64,000 nucleotides of DNA, taken from assembly GCA_964581385.1 (NCBI GenBank), contig CAZOOK010000013.1, positions 1 to 64,000 on the forward strand, read 5' to 3'. This stretch comes from CAZOOK01 sp964581385 (GTDB lineage: Bacteria; Pseudomonadota; Gammaproteobacteria; Nevskiales; Nevskiaceae). Positions 1 through 8,342 of this stretch are shown in pieces. The notes beneath the pieces were generated by a model that searched no databases, was not told where the DNA came from, and was given only the letters and a program-made list of their open reading frames with translations. Both the position numbers and the translations under genes were made by a program. How positions within the stretch are numbered: position 1 is the stretch's first letter; each line of letters starts with the position of its first letter.

Positions 1-43
1 TTCGCATCGTATGCGTCACCCCAAAACAAAGATAGGCAAATAA

Positions 44-208
44 ATCAGCGCGTCCCTAAGCTTTTTTGATTGGGATCAACTTGATATCCGCGACAATCGG
101 TATGTGCGTGTTCAGGTACAAGACTGGCCTTCGCACCATGAGATTGTCGGAAAGCATGCCTTGATTGAGTCGCAATACGTGAAATTCGTTATAACAAAAC
201 ACGCGTAA
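44..208 (+). pseudogene. Possible C-terminal gene fragment entering from the left edge
   Basis: An open stretch ends at TAA (206-208) and reads like protein (…DIRDNRYVRVQVQDWPSHHE…) but has no start codon after the stop at 41-43. The other frame from base 1 is also open and protein-like until the TGA near 67-69. The two could be one coding sequence joined by a frameshift around 44-60. The stretch is less GC-rich than the following genes. I do not recognise the family. It may be a decayed gene, a sequencing error, or chance. Confidence 0.25.
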
Positions 209-220
209 GCAGGCATAGTC

Positions 221-252
221 CGGCTAAGTTGAAGCGCAGCGAAACCTAGCCG
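221..252. terminator. Stem-loop downstream of the DUF899 gene
   Basis: Arms CGGCTAAGTT (221-230) and AACCTAGCCG (243-252) pair with one mismatch around a 12-nt loop. The structure lies directly after the stop of the minus-strand gene that ends at 255, where a terminator would sit. No T-run follows, so rho-independent function is uncertain. Confidence 0.35.
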
Positions 253-254
253 CG

Positions 255-959
255 CTATCGATCATATTCATCATGCTGGCGGACCCAGAATGGTCCACGA
301 CCGCCTTCATCCCGTCCTTTGGGCGTCAAATCGAGGAAGTTGTAGTCAGTGCTCAGGATGTCGATGCCGCGCGCGTACGTTGAATAGGTGTGGAATACAC
401 GACCCTCGTCGTCTTTATAGAACACACTGACTCCTTCTCTCTCGGAACTACCCGGTTCTTGGGTTGCGTAGTTGTAGAGAGCTTTCTTGCTGGCGACTTC
501 CTCGGGCGTGAAGGACACGCGATAGTCGAAATTGAAGTCGCTTCCGAAAGATGACATCCACTTGAAGTTCCAGCCCATGCGCTTCTTGTATGCCGCGAGC
601 TTGGCGTAGGGCGCACCCGAGATCGCCACCATGGATACGTCCCGGTGATTCAGATGAACAATGACGCCATTGAAATTGTCGGCCCAATGCGAGCAATGCG
701 GACAGCCTGCTTCCCAGTCAGGACCAAACATGAAGTGATAGACGACAAGCTGGCTTCGGCCGTCGAACAATTCGGCCAAACTCTGTTTGCCCTGCGGTCC
801 CTCAAAAGTATATTGCTTGGTCACAGCCTCCCACGGAAGATTACGCCGCTGCGCGCTGAGTTCGTCGCGTAGACGCGTGAAGTCCTTCTCCTTGACCAGA
901 AGCTGCTTTCGCGCTTCGATCCATTCGTCATTCGATACGACTTTATGATGATTTGTCAT
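255..959 (-). CDS. DUF899 thioredoxin-like protein
   Basis: A 234-aa protein of the DUF899 family, cytoplasmic proteins with a thioredoxin-like fold; no reaction is firmly established for the family. The segment FGPDWEAGCPHCSHWADNF carries a CxxC motif (CPHC), followed by the conserved HLNHRDV region and a C-terminal STYARGID stretch typical of DUF899. The ATG at 959 is preferred over upstream starts because GGAG lies five bases before it and the family begins near MTNHHKVVS. No signal peptide is visible. It stands alone, transcribed away from the 95-aa gene at 1079. Family is sure, function is not. Confidence 0.85.
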   Translation of the reverse strand: MTNHHKVVSNDEWIEARKQLLVKEKDFTRLRDELSAQRRNLPWEAVTKQYTFEGPQGKQSLAELFDGRSQLVVYHFMFGPDWEAGCPHCSHWADNFNGVIVHLNHRDVSMVAISGAPYAKLAAYKKRMGWNFKWMSSFGSDFNFDYRVSFTPEEVASKKALYNYATQEPGSSEREGVSVFYKDDEGRVFHTYSTYARGIDILSTDYNFLDLTPKGRDEGGRGPFWVRQHDEYDR

Positions 960-1078
960 AGGATTCTCCGGCGGCTTCATGATTGGTGCGGACAAGGGCT
1001 TATATAGAATAAATTGGAATTCGGAACGAGCGCAGAGCGCGATGCGGATATACCGCAATATCGGCGACAATCCGCGGC

Positions 1079-1366
1079 ATGGCTCTGAATAGCGAACACC
1101 AGCGGGACAGTTTGGCCGCCCAATCGGATGATCCGACGGCGCGCGCGAAGACGTTGCTGAACGCTTGGTTCGATGATGACGACGCGCGGGCTCTGGCCGA
1201 TGCAATCGAGTTGTGCCGTAAGCAACCGATCGATATTGATGCTGTGTTAAGCCACGTTCGAGACAAGGGCGGCACGCGGCCGCAAGCCGCTGTAGCGCTG
1301 CGGGAAATCCGCAAGGCAGTCGGACTCCCTTTGATTCCCGGCGCACCTTGCCGCAACGCTCCCTGA
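1079..1366 (+). CDS. Small acidic hypothetical protein (95 aa)
   Basis: The 95-aa product is soluble and Asp/Ala-rich in its first half (AWFDDDDARALADAIEL), with no membrane segment or signal peptide. Third codon positions are mostly G or C, as in neighbouring genes, which favours real coding. It lies between the divergent DUF899 gene and the glycosidase gene, 90 bp before the latter and on the same strand. No clear Shine-Dalgarno precedes the ATG. I do not recognise a family. A competing minus-strand frame over the same bases is Arg/Ser-rich and looks like a shadow. Confidence 0.5.
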   Translation: MALNSEHQRDSLAAQSDDPTARAKTLLNAWFDDDDARALADAIELCRKQPIDIDAVLSHVRDKGGTRPQAAVALREIRKAVGLPLIPGAPCRNAP

Positions 1367-1456
1367 GCCATTTTTCGCATCGCGACCGTACGCGACTTCA
1401 CGTTTCTTGGCACGCTATGCGGATTCCCGCCTTCGCGATTCGCAATTCATAACGAG

Positions 1457-2878
1457 ATGATCGACCGTCGCCGCTTTCTGACCAGCCTGGGCGCTTTGTC
1501 CGTGGCCGCCTGCGCGGGGACGCCGCCGCCGCGCATGAGCATTGGCGAAGCGGAGTTGACCATCGACACCCGTACGCATGGACGCGCGCTGCGCGCGGAC
1601 ATGATCGGATTGAGCTTCGAATCTGGGCTGTTGGCCGACGCGCACTATTTCACACCCGACAACGCTGCGCTGGTCCGCCTGTTCCGCAATCTCGGCGCGG
1701 GTACGCTACGGCTTGGGGGCAATTCGAGTGACGCCGGTCTGTGGCAGCGCCGGCAGCAGGCCGTGACGGTGCCATATCACTATGCGATCGGGCCGGGCGA
1801 TATCGATCGTTTGCGCAGCTTTCTCGATGCGACCGGCTGGCGCCTGATTTACGGACTTGATCTTGCGCACGGCGATGCCGAGCGTGCGGCAGATGAGGCG
1901 GCATATGTGGCGAGCCGTGTTGGCGACCGGCTCGATGCGATCCAGATCGGCAACGAGCCCGATCTTTACGATCGCGACGGACAGCGTTCTTCAAATTACG
2001 GCGCGGAAGCTTTTATCACGGAATGGAAGCGCTATGCCTCCGCGATTCGTGCGCGCGCTGGCGACGTGCCGCTCGCCGGTCCCGATATCGCATACAAGCC
2101 GGAGTGGCTTGCGGCGTTCGCGCGTGCCTGTGGCGAACAGGTGAAGTTTCTGTCCGACCACTACTATCCGATCGGGCCGGCGAAAGATCCGAGCGTGGAC
2201 ATCGGCGTGCTATGGCGGTCGGAACTGACACGCTATCCGCGGCTGCGCGACGCGGTGCAAACGGCGAACACCGCAGGCAAGCCATTGCGGATCACCGAAG
2301 GGAATTCGTGCTGGGACGGTGGCAAGGCGGGCGTCAGCGATACGATGGCGTCAGCGCTGTGGGCGGTATCGATGTTGCACGCGTTCTTTCGCGACGGCGG
2401 CGACGGCTTCTGCTTTCATGGTGGACCGGATGCGGTTTATACGCCGATCGCCGGCGGTTCTGGCATGAACCTGTTCCAGCCGCGTCCGCTGTATTACGGG
2501 CTGCTGCTGCTCGCGCGAATGCTGCCCGGGACGCTCATCGATGCACGGCTCGATGCGCGCTTCGATAATGCAATGCCGGCGCTGCGAACTTTCGCGACGC
2601 GCGATGCTGACGGACACGTCAGTGTCATGATTGCCAATATCCGACAAGCGGGCGCTATCGATGTGCGCATCCGCGCCGACCGCCCGCTGCTGCACGGTGC
2701 TGCACTGCGGTTGTCGGCGCCGACGCTGTTCAATCGCGATGGCGTCACTTTCGGCGGTGTCGAGGTTGCGGCTGACGGACAGTGGACACCGCGCCCGGAG
2801 ACGGTCGCTGTCGATCACGGCGACGCCTTTATCACGGTTGCTTCCGCGAGTGCGGTGCAACTGCGTTTCGAACTCTGA
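1457..2878 (+). CDS. GH79-like secreted glycoside hydrolase
   Basis: A 473-aa exported enzyme resembling family GH79 (heparanase / beta-glucuronidase type), which retains configuration while cleaving uronic-acid-containing glycans. The N-terminus (DRRRFLTSLGAL, then SVAAC at residue 19) looks like a Tat-type lipoprotein signal. The (beta/alpha)8 core contains RLGGNSSD near 86-92, the acid/base Glu in GNEPDLY (E167) and a likely nucleophile in RITEGNS (E281). A beta-sandwich C-terminal domain follows, ending LRFEL. The next gene, uup, starts 13 bp downstream, so the two may be cotranscribed. The family is inferred from motifs; the actual substrate is unknown. Confidence 0.75.
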   Translation: MIDRRRFLTSLGALSVAACAGTPPPRMSIGEAELTIDTRTHGRALRADMIGLSFESGLLADAHYFTPDNAALVRLFRNLGAGTLRLGGNSSDAGLWQRRQQAVTVPYHYAIGPGDIDRLRSFLDATGWRLIYGLDLAHGDAERAADEAAYVASRVGDRLDAIQIGNEPDLYDRDGQRSSNYGAEAFITEWKRYASAIRARAGDVPLAGPDIAYKPEWLAAFARACGEQVKFLSDHYYPIGPAKDPSVDIGVLWRSELTRYPRLRDAVQTANTAGKPLRITEGNSCWDGGKAGVSDTMASALWAVSMLHAFFRDGGDGFCFHGGPDAVYTPIAGGSGMNLFQPRPLYYGLLLLARMLPGTLIDARLDARFDNAMPALRTFATRDADGHVSVMIANIRQAGAIDVRIRADRPLLHGAALRLSAPTLFNRDGVTFGGVEVAADGQWTPRPETVAVDHGDAFITVASASAVQLRFEL

Positions 2879-2891
2879 TGGAATCGTTCCA

Positions 2892-4757
2892 ATGCTGAGC
2901 CTCAAAAATGCGAGCCTGAATCTCGGCTCGACCATACTGTTCGACAACGTCACGTTTACGATCGAACGCGGCGAGCGCGTCTGCCTGGTCGGCCGTAACG
3001 GCACCGGCAAGTCCACGCTGATGAAAGTGATTGCGGGCGAAGTCGCACTGGATTCCGGCGAAGTGGTGCGCACGCAGGGATTGCGAATCGCGCAGCTGCC
3101 ACAGGATGTGCCGCGCACGGCGGAGGGCAGTGTGTTCGAGATCGTTGCGCAGGGTCTCGGCGAGGCCGGACGCTTGCTCGCCGAATATCACGCGATGCTC
3201 ATGCATCCGGATGCGGACATGGCCAAGCTCGGTCGCATCCAGACTGCGCTCGAAGCGCGCAACGGCTGGGCATTGGATCACCGTATCGAATCCGTGCTGT
3301 CGAAGCTGCAACTGCCCGCGGAGGTGCCGTTCGCAAGTCTGTCAGGCGGACTCAAACGGCGTGCGTTGCTTGCACAAGCGCTGGTCGCCGAGCCGGATCT
3401 GTTGCTGCTCGACGAGCCGACCAACCATCTCGACATCGACAGCATCGCCTGGCTCGAGGAATTTTTGCGTGGCTGGAACGGCACCCTTCTATTTATCACG
3501 CACGATCGCGCCTTCTTGCGCCGGCTGGCGACGCGCATCGTCGAACTCGATCGCGGCCGGCTCGCCAGCTGGCCCGGCACCTACGACGATTACCTGCGGC
3601 GCAAGGACGAAGCACTGCGCGCCGAGGCACAGCAGAGCGCGCTGTTCGACAAAAAGCTCGCGCAGGAAGAAGCATGGATCCGCAAAGGCGTCGAGGCACG
3701 GCGCACGCGCAACCAGGGCCGCGTAGAGAGACTTATGCAACTGCGTCAGGAATTCAGCCAGCGGCGCAATCTACAGGGGCAGGCGAAGATGGTGCTGCAG
3801 GATGCGGAACGCTCCGGCAAGCTCGTCGTCGAGGCCCAGCACATCTCCTTTGCGCGCGGCGAGCGCACCATCGTGCGAAATTTCTCGACCACGATCCTAC
3901 GCGGCGACAAGATCGGCATCATCGGTCCGAACGGTGCCGGCAAGACCACGCTGCTAAACCTGCTGCTCGCCAAGCTCGCGCCGGATAGTGGCACGCTGCG
4001 CGCCGGCACCAATCTGCAGCTGGCCTACTTCGACCAGCTACGCGCGCAACTCGACGAGGAAAAGCCGGTGTTCGAGAACATCGGCGACGGCAAGGAATTC
4101 GTCGAGATCGACGGCAAGCGCACGCATGTCATGAGTTACTTGCAGAATTTCCTGTTTACGCCGGATCGTGCGCGCTCGCCGGTGAAGGCGCTGTCGGGTG
4201 GTGAGCGCTCGCGCCTGCTGCTTGCGCGTCTGTTCGCGCAGCCGGCAAATCTGTTGGTACTCGACGAGCCGACCAACGATCTCGATGTCGAAACGCTCGA
4301 TCTGCTGGAAGAACTGCTCGTGGATTTTGCCGGTACCGTACTGCTCGTTAGTCACGATCGCGAATTTCTCGACAACGTCGTCACACGCTGCTTCGTATAC
4401 GAAGGGAATGGACGTGTCGGCGACTACGTCGGCGGCTACAGCGACTGGCTGCGGCAGCGGTCGGCCTCAGCGATCGAGTCGAAACCGGAAGCAAAACTGG
4501 CTGCTGCGCCGCCGGCGTCTGCCGGGAAAAGCGCTGGCAAGCTCAACTATAAGGACAAGCGCGAACTTGAAGCGCTGCCGGCGAAGATTGAAGCGCTCGA
4601 AACCGAGCAGACGCAGCTTGGTGTCTGGCTCAGCGATCCCGGCGTCTACCAGCGCGAACGCGACAAGGCCCTGGCAGCGCAGCAGCGCCTGGCGGCGATC
4701 GAGGCCGAACTGGCGGCTGCTTACGCGCGCTGGGATGCGTTGGAGGCGTTGCGCTGA
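2892..4757 (+). CDS. uup: ABC-F ATPase Uup
   Basis: A 621-aa cytosolic ABC-F protein with two nucleotide-binding domains and no membrane segments. Walker A motifs are GRNGTGKS (34-41) and GPNGAGKT; the signature and Walker B motifs are LSGGLKRR…LLLLDEPTNHLD and LSGGERSR…LVLDEPTNDLD. The linker between the domains and the C-terminal coiled coil (EALPAKIEALETEQTQ) match Uup, which acts on ribosomes and suppresses transposon precise excision in E. coli. The ATG at 2892 gives the usual N-terminus (MLSLKNASLNLGS) and follows the glycosidase stop by 13 bp. EttA and YbiT are less likely because of the long C-terminal coiled coil. Confidence 0.9.
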   Translation: MLSLKNASLNLGSTILFDNVTFTIERGERVCLVGRNGTGKSTLMKVIAGEVALDSGEVVRTQGLRIAQLPQDVPRTAEGSVFEIVAQGLGEAGRLLAEYHAMLMHPDADMAKLGRIQTALEARNGWALDHRIESVLSKLQLPAEVPFASLSGGLKRRALLAQALVAEPDLLLLDEPTNHLDIDSIAWLEEFLRGWNGTLLFITHDRAFLRRLATRIVELDRGRLASWPGTYDDYLRRKDEALRAEAQQSALFDKKLAQEEAWIRKGVEARRTRNQGRVERLMQLRQEFSQRRNLQGQAKMVLQDAERSGKLVVEAQHISFARGERTIVRNFSTTILRGDKIGIIGPNGAGKTTLLNLLLAKLAPDSGTLRAGTNLQLAYFDQLRAQLDEEKPVFENIGDGKEFVEIDGKRTHVMSYLQNFLFTPDRARSPVKALSGGERSRLLLARLFAQPANLLVLDEPTNDLDVETLDLLEELLVDFAGTVLLVSHDREFLDNVVTRCFVYEGNGRVGDYVGGYSDWLRQRSASAIESKPEAKLAAAPPASAGKSAGKLNYKDKRELEALPAKIEALETEQTQLGVWLSDPGVYQRERDKALAAQQRLAAIEAELAAAYARWDALEALR

Positions 4758-4779
4758 CGGGCGAGTTCGCAGCGCTCAA

Positions 4780-5085
4780 TTACTGCGCTTCCGGCGGTGC
4801 TTGTTGTTGTTGCACCGATGGGGCCAGCGCCGCCGGATCGGGCATCAGTCTGCGGCATTGCGGCGGCAGGGCATCGTAGGCGTCCTTTGCTTGTGGGCCG
4901 ATGCCGCCGGTCGTCGAAACGATTTTCGAGACGCGCTGTTCGCAATGCACCGCATTGCCAGTGTCTGTACCACCAACGCCGTTCTTGCCGCTCTTGAGCA
5001 TGAAGTACGTGAGTGCGCCGATGGCGAGCAGCGTCAGTAGCAGGCCGATCATGTTGCCGCGTTGATGACGAATCGAGTGGTTCAT
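4780..5085 (-). CDS. Small single-pass membrane protein
   Basis: A 101-aa protein with one N-terminal transmembrane helix (about 12-27, MIGLLLTLLAIGALTYFML) and a hydrophilic tail ending in a Gln/Pro stretch. Two Cys (HCEQ and PPQCRR) could form a disulfide if the tail is periplasmic. Its ATG follows the TGA of the DUF4197 gene with no spacer, so translation is probably coupled. I do not recognise a family. Confidence 0.65.
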   Translation of the reverse strand: MNHSIRHQRGNMIGLLLTLLAIGALTYFMLKSGKNGVGGTDTGNAVHCEQRVSKIVSTTGGIGPQAKDAYDALPPQCRRLMPDPAALAPSVQQQQAPPEAQ

Positions 5086-5820
5086 TCAGCCTCCGAAAAC
5101 TTTTTTGAGCAGATCGGTCGTGCGTGCGGCGGGATTCGTGCGGATCGATTTTTCTTCATCGGCGACGCGCGCGAACAGGCCGTCGAGTGCTTTTTGCGCG
5201 ACGAAGTGATTGAGGTCGGGATCACCGCCGAGCATTGACGCGACCGGGCCGGCAGATGCGAGCAGATCGTCGTACTTCTGCACAACGCCGATTTTCGATG
5301 TTGTCCTGGCAACAACGGGCTGGAATTTGGCGAGCAGGGTGTTGCTCGTCGTGCGTTTGAAATATTGCGTCGCTGCGTCCGGTGGGCCATTGAGAATCGT
5401 ACGCACGTCGTCGAGCGTGAGCTTCTGCACGGCCTGCGAAAATACGTCGGCGGCGAGTGGTACGGCCTGTTCGGCCGCGCGATTGATCGACAGGTGCAGC
5501 TGGTCTACTTGCGGTCCGTAACCGGCGGCTTGCAACAGGCCGGCGGCTTTTTCGATCGGCCGTGGCAGCGGTATGCGGAAGCGTTCGTTGCTCCAGAAGC
5601 CGTCGGTATGGCCGAGCTGCGTGACCGCCGCGCGCGTTCCTTTCGCCAGCGCTTGTTTCAGACCCGCAGCGATATCCGTATCTGAAAGGGCGGTGCCGAG
5701 GGTCGGGTTTTTCTGAGTTTTCTGGATGATTTGATTGGCGAGATCGCCAAACGAATCTGCTTGCGCGCCTGTCGTGAACATACAGCCTGCAAGGAGCAGA
5801 ATAGGGGGCGTTTTTTTCAT
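5086..5820 (-). CDS. DUF4197 domain secreted protein
   Basis: A 244-aa exported protein with a signal peptide (MKKTPPILLLAGCMFTTGAQA, cleavage likely after residue 21). The rest matches DUF4197: GLKQALAKGTRAAVTQLG, FRIPLPRPIEKAAGLL, NRAAEQAVPLAADVF and a C-terminal DLLKKVFGG. The family is widespread in proteobacteria and has no assigned activity. If the Cys at residue 13 were lipidated this would be a lipoprotein, but the context LAGC with TTGAQAD following fits either cleavage. It is the first gene of a two-gene unit with the small membrane protein. Confidence 0.85.
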   Translation of the reverse strand: MKKTPPILLLAGCMFTTGAQADSFGDLANQIIQKTQKNPTLGTALSDTDIAAGLKQALAKGTRAAVTQLGHTDGFWSNERFRIPLPRPIEKAAGLLQAAGYGPQVDQLHLSINRAAEQAVPLAADVFSQAVQKLTLDDVRTILNGPPDAATQYFKRTTSNTLLAKFQPVVARTTSKIGVVQKYDDLLASAGPVASMLGGDPDLNHFVAQKALDGLFARVADEEKSIRTNPAARTTDLLKKVFGG

Positions 5821-5854
5821 GCGGCTTCATACCTGAACAGATTCATCATCGTTC

Positions 5855-6253
5855 CTAGGTAACGGGATTGGGGATTAACAGCGCGCAGAAAGTGATGGTG
5901 CTTGCTGCAAGCACTCCGACCGCAGCGATACGCACGGCCTTGGCCCGATCCCGGCGCCGGAATTCAGCCTGTTCCACGCTATCGGTTTTCCCGACGTCTG
6001 GACCGAAATTGAATACGCCTTCGAATCCGAATTTGACGCAGAAACCAAACATTGCCTGCTGGAAACTGGTGGTGCCAACACTGGCCGGAATAAACACCAG
6101 CAGCTTTAGATACCAAGGCGTCGATACCAGTGAAAACAGCACCAGGGCCGCGCCACTGATGATCAGGCCGACCCACGCGGCAATCCAGCGGCGCTTTATT
6201 TCAGCTTTGCCGATGTTGCATACACCAGGAACGTAAGTTGTGTGTTCTCTCAC
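5855..6253 (-). CDS. Small polytopic membrane protein
   Basis: About 132 aa with three hydrophobic helices (AAWVGLIISGAALVLFSLV, WYLKLLVFIPASVGTTSF, AAVGVLAASTITFCALLI) and a cytosolic segment between helices two and three. The opening YVPGVCNIGKAEIKRR recurs in small uncharacterised membrane proteins. A GTG at 6253 (REHTTYVPGVC…) is preferred; a TTG at 6289 would add 12 residues. No function can be assigned. Confidence 0.65.
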   Translation of the reverse strand: MREHTTYVPGVCNIGKAEIKRRWIAAWVGLIISGAALVLFSLVSTPWYLKLLVFIPASVGTTSFQQAMFGFCVKFGFEGVFNFGPDVGKTDSVEQAEFRRRDRAKAVRIAAVGVLAASTITFCALLIPNPVT

Positions 6254-6374
6254 GGGAATTCCATTCGCCAAGTGTGGAAATTGATGCAACGTCGAGGCAA
6301 CTTATCCCGGTGATGAGCGGGCATGCAAGCCGCCATTCCGGCTGCCTCAATGCCGTGACACGGCGGCCGGGCGA

Positions 6375-7247
6375 TCAACTCGCCGGCAGCGGAATGAATT
6401 CAGTCTCTCCCGGCACTGCCGGAAAGCGCCGTTCACGCCATTCGGCCTTCGCGCGCTCGATGCGTTCCTGTGTGCTCGCAACGAAGTTCCACCAGATGTG
6501 GCGCTCGCCGTCGAGTCTGGCGCCGCCCAGCAACATTACGCGTCCGCCGTCCGGTGCATCGAACCTAGCTGGAGTCCCCGGCGCGAGCACAAGCAGGCGG
6601 CCGGGCTCATATCGTTGCCCTTCGAGCATGACAGCATGATCGACGGGATAGATCGCCCGTTCCTCGTGATCGTCGGGCAGCGCCAGACTCGCGCCGGATT
6701 CGAGTTGCGCATCGACATACAGCGCTTGTGTTCGCACCGCCGCCGGTGCACGCGCGCCGTATGCTGTACCGGCGATGATTCGCAACACAGCACCGGATCG
6801 ATGCACGACTGGCAAGGTTTCCGCGGGATGGTGCGTGAATGCTGGCTCACGGTCTTCATCGGCGAGCGGCAGTGCGACCCAGGACTGGATGCCGTGCATG
6901 CGCACGCCGCGCGCGCGATCTTCCGCGGTGGAGCGTTCAGAGTGCACGATGCCGCGTCCGGCGGTCATCCAGTTGACTGCGCCGGGTTCGATTGCCTGCA
7001 CGCTGCCGAGGCTGTCGCGGTGCATGATCCGGCCTTCGAACAGGTAGGTGACGGTGGCCAGTCCGATGTGCGGATGTGGACGCACGTCCATGCCCTCGCC
7101 GGGGGCCAGCGTGACGGGTCCCATGTGATCAAAAAAGATGAAGGGGCCGACCGTCTTGCGGTGAGCGATCGGCAGCACGCGCCGGACGCTGAAGCCGCCG
7201 AGGTCGCGCGATCTGCCTTCGATGATGTCGATGACTATCGAGGTCAT
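6375..7247 (-). CDS. Pirin family protein
   Basis: A 290-aa bicupin of the pirin family, cytosolic metal-binding proteins some of which have quercetin 2,3-dioxygenase activity. The N-terminal cupin has the metal-binding pattern DVRPHPHIGLATVTYLFEG, then HRDS, and AGRGIVHSE. The C-terminal cupin (RMVLLGGARLDGERHIWWNF region) follows. Length is normal for the family. It is divergent from the outer-membrane protein gene at 7459, leaving a 211-bp shared regulatory region. The physiological substrate is unknown. Confidence 0.9.
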   Translation of the reverse strand: MTSIVIDIIEGRSRDLGGFSVRRVLPIAHRKTVGPFIFFDHMGPVTLAPGEGMDVRPHPHIGLATVTYLFEGRIMHRDSLGSVQAIEPGAVNWMTAGRGIVHSERSTAEDRARGVRMHGIQSWVALPLADEDREPAFTHHPAETLPVVHRSGAVLRIIAGTAYGARAPAAVRTQALYVDAQLESGASLALPDDHEERAIYPVDHAVMLEGQRYEPGRLLVLAPGTPARFDAPDGGRVMLLGGARLDGERHIWWNFVASTQERIERAKAEWRERRFPAVPGETEFIPLPAS

Positions 7248-7458
7248 AGGGCGGAATCTCCGTAATGCTGAACCGGATGGATGTCGTCTATTTATACCTC
7301 TGACGCATGACTGCCGGCCAAAACCGTGGGTGGGCCAGCCGCAAGGTCAAAAACTCTACACGTTGATTGGCGAAGATTTCCACCGACCTTCGTATCCTTA
7401 TATGAGTGGCTCAGTGTCTCTAGTCACTAACTTAAATATCGATCTACAGGGGATTTAA

Positions 7459-8088
7459 ATGCGTTCACTGCTGTTTTGCGCGACGGCGTTCGCCGCCGCC
7501 GCGCCGGGGATGGTTTTTGCCGATCAATCGGTGGGGGGGGACCCAGTTCAAGCCACGCAGCCAGCTGCGGCATCCACCGCTACTTCTACCCGGCCGCACT
7601 TCGGATTCAGCCTCGAAGCTGCGTACGAAGTGGGTGGCGCCGATCTGGCGACGGCCTATTTTACCGACGGCTCAACGAAGAATATTCGCGCCGGACAGGG
7701 CGTTACGCTCGGGGTCGGCGGAAATTACCGTCCGACTCTGCATTCGCCGTGGGATATCAGTCTCATGGCCGGTTATAAGTTCGACAATGCCGGCGGTTCG
7801 GACGGCGGTGGCAGCATCAAGTTTGAGCGCATTCCCATAGACCTGATCGGCAGCTACGAGTGGCAGAACGGCATCCGGCTCGGCGCCGGTCCGGTCTACC
7901 ACACCGCCGTCAAGCTCAGCGGCGACGGTTTCTTTCCTGACGTTAAGTTCAAAGACGCGTTCGGCGAGGAAATCCAGGCGGGTTGGAAGTGGGTCGCGCT
8001 TTCATACACCTTCATCCGTTACAAGGACGACTTTGGCGACACGGTGGACGGCGGCAGCTGGGGCATCCGTTTTATCGGTAATTTCTGA
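7459..8088 (+). CDS. Outer-membrane beta-barrel protein
   Basis: A 209-aa protein with a signal peptide (cleavage likely at VFA-DQ, residue 21) and a Ser/Thr/Ala linker followed by alternating amphipathic strands (FGFSLEAAYEV, VTLGVGGNYRP, DISLMAGYKF, IDLIGSYEW, WGIRFIGNF). The C-terminal Phe is typical of BAM-assembled barrels. The size suggests an eight-stranded barrel like OmpW/OmpA-type proteins, but no named family is recognised. CAGGGGA lies upstream of the ATG. A strong terminator follows at 8098. Confidence 0.7.
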   Translation: MRSLLFCATAFAAAAPGMVFADQSVGGDPVQATQPAAASTATSTRPHFGFSLEAAYEVGGADLATAYFTDGSTKNIRAGQGVTLGVGGNYRPTLHSPWDISLMAGYKFDNAGGSDGGGSIKFERIPIDLIGSYEWQNGIRLGAGPVYHTAVKLSGDGFFPDVKFKDAFGEEIQAGWKWVALSYTFIRYKDDFGDTVDGGSWGIRFIGNF

Positions 8089-8097
8089 TACGGACAC

Positions 8098-8141
8098 GCG
8101 CGGCGCCGCTTCTGTCCCGGGAGCGGTGCCGCGCGATTTTT
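8098..8141 (+). terminator. Rho-independent terminator after the barrel protein
   Basis: A 13-bp GC-rich stem (GCGCGGCGCCGCT, 8098-8110, with AGCGGTGCCGCGC, 8122-8134; one G-T pair) has an 11-nt loop and is followed by TTTTT at 8137-8141. Confidence 0.8.
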
Positions 8142-8342
8142 GCCGGCTGATCTGTAACAGAGGCAAGAAAAACGCCGAAAAGGGCCTCCGAAGACCCCCT
8201 ACATCGCACCGACATGCGTTTTTAGCGCCATCCGCGTAGAATCTGCGCCCTTTCGCTAGCTTTTTGGGTTCCGGATAAATCGTTCCGCCGCATCCATTGC
8301 CCGAGCTGCCGCTTTCCTTCTGTTGCTTTACCGAGTGCCGCT

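Noticed and set aside
7222..7458. 78-codon plus frame ahead of the outer-membrane protein
   Set aside because: Overlaps the pirin start on the other strand and ends at the next gene's start; likely chance.
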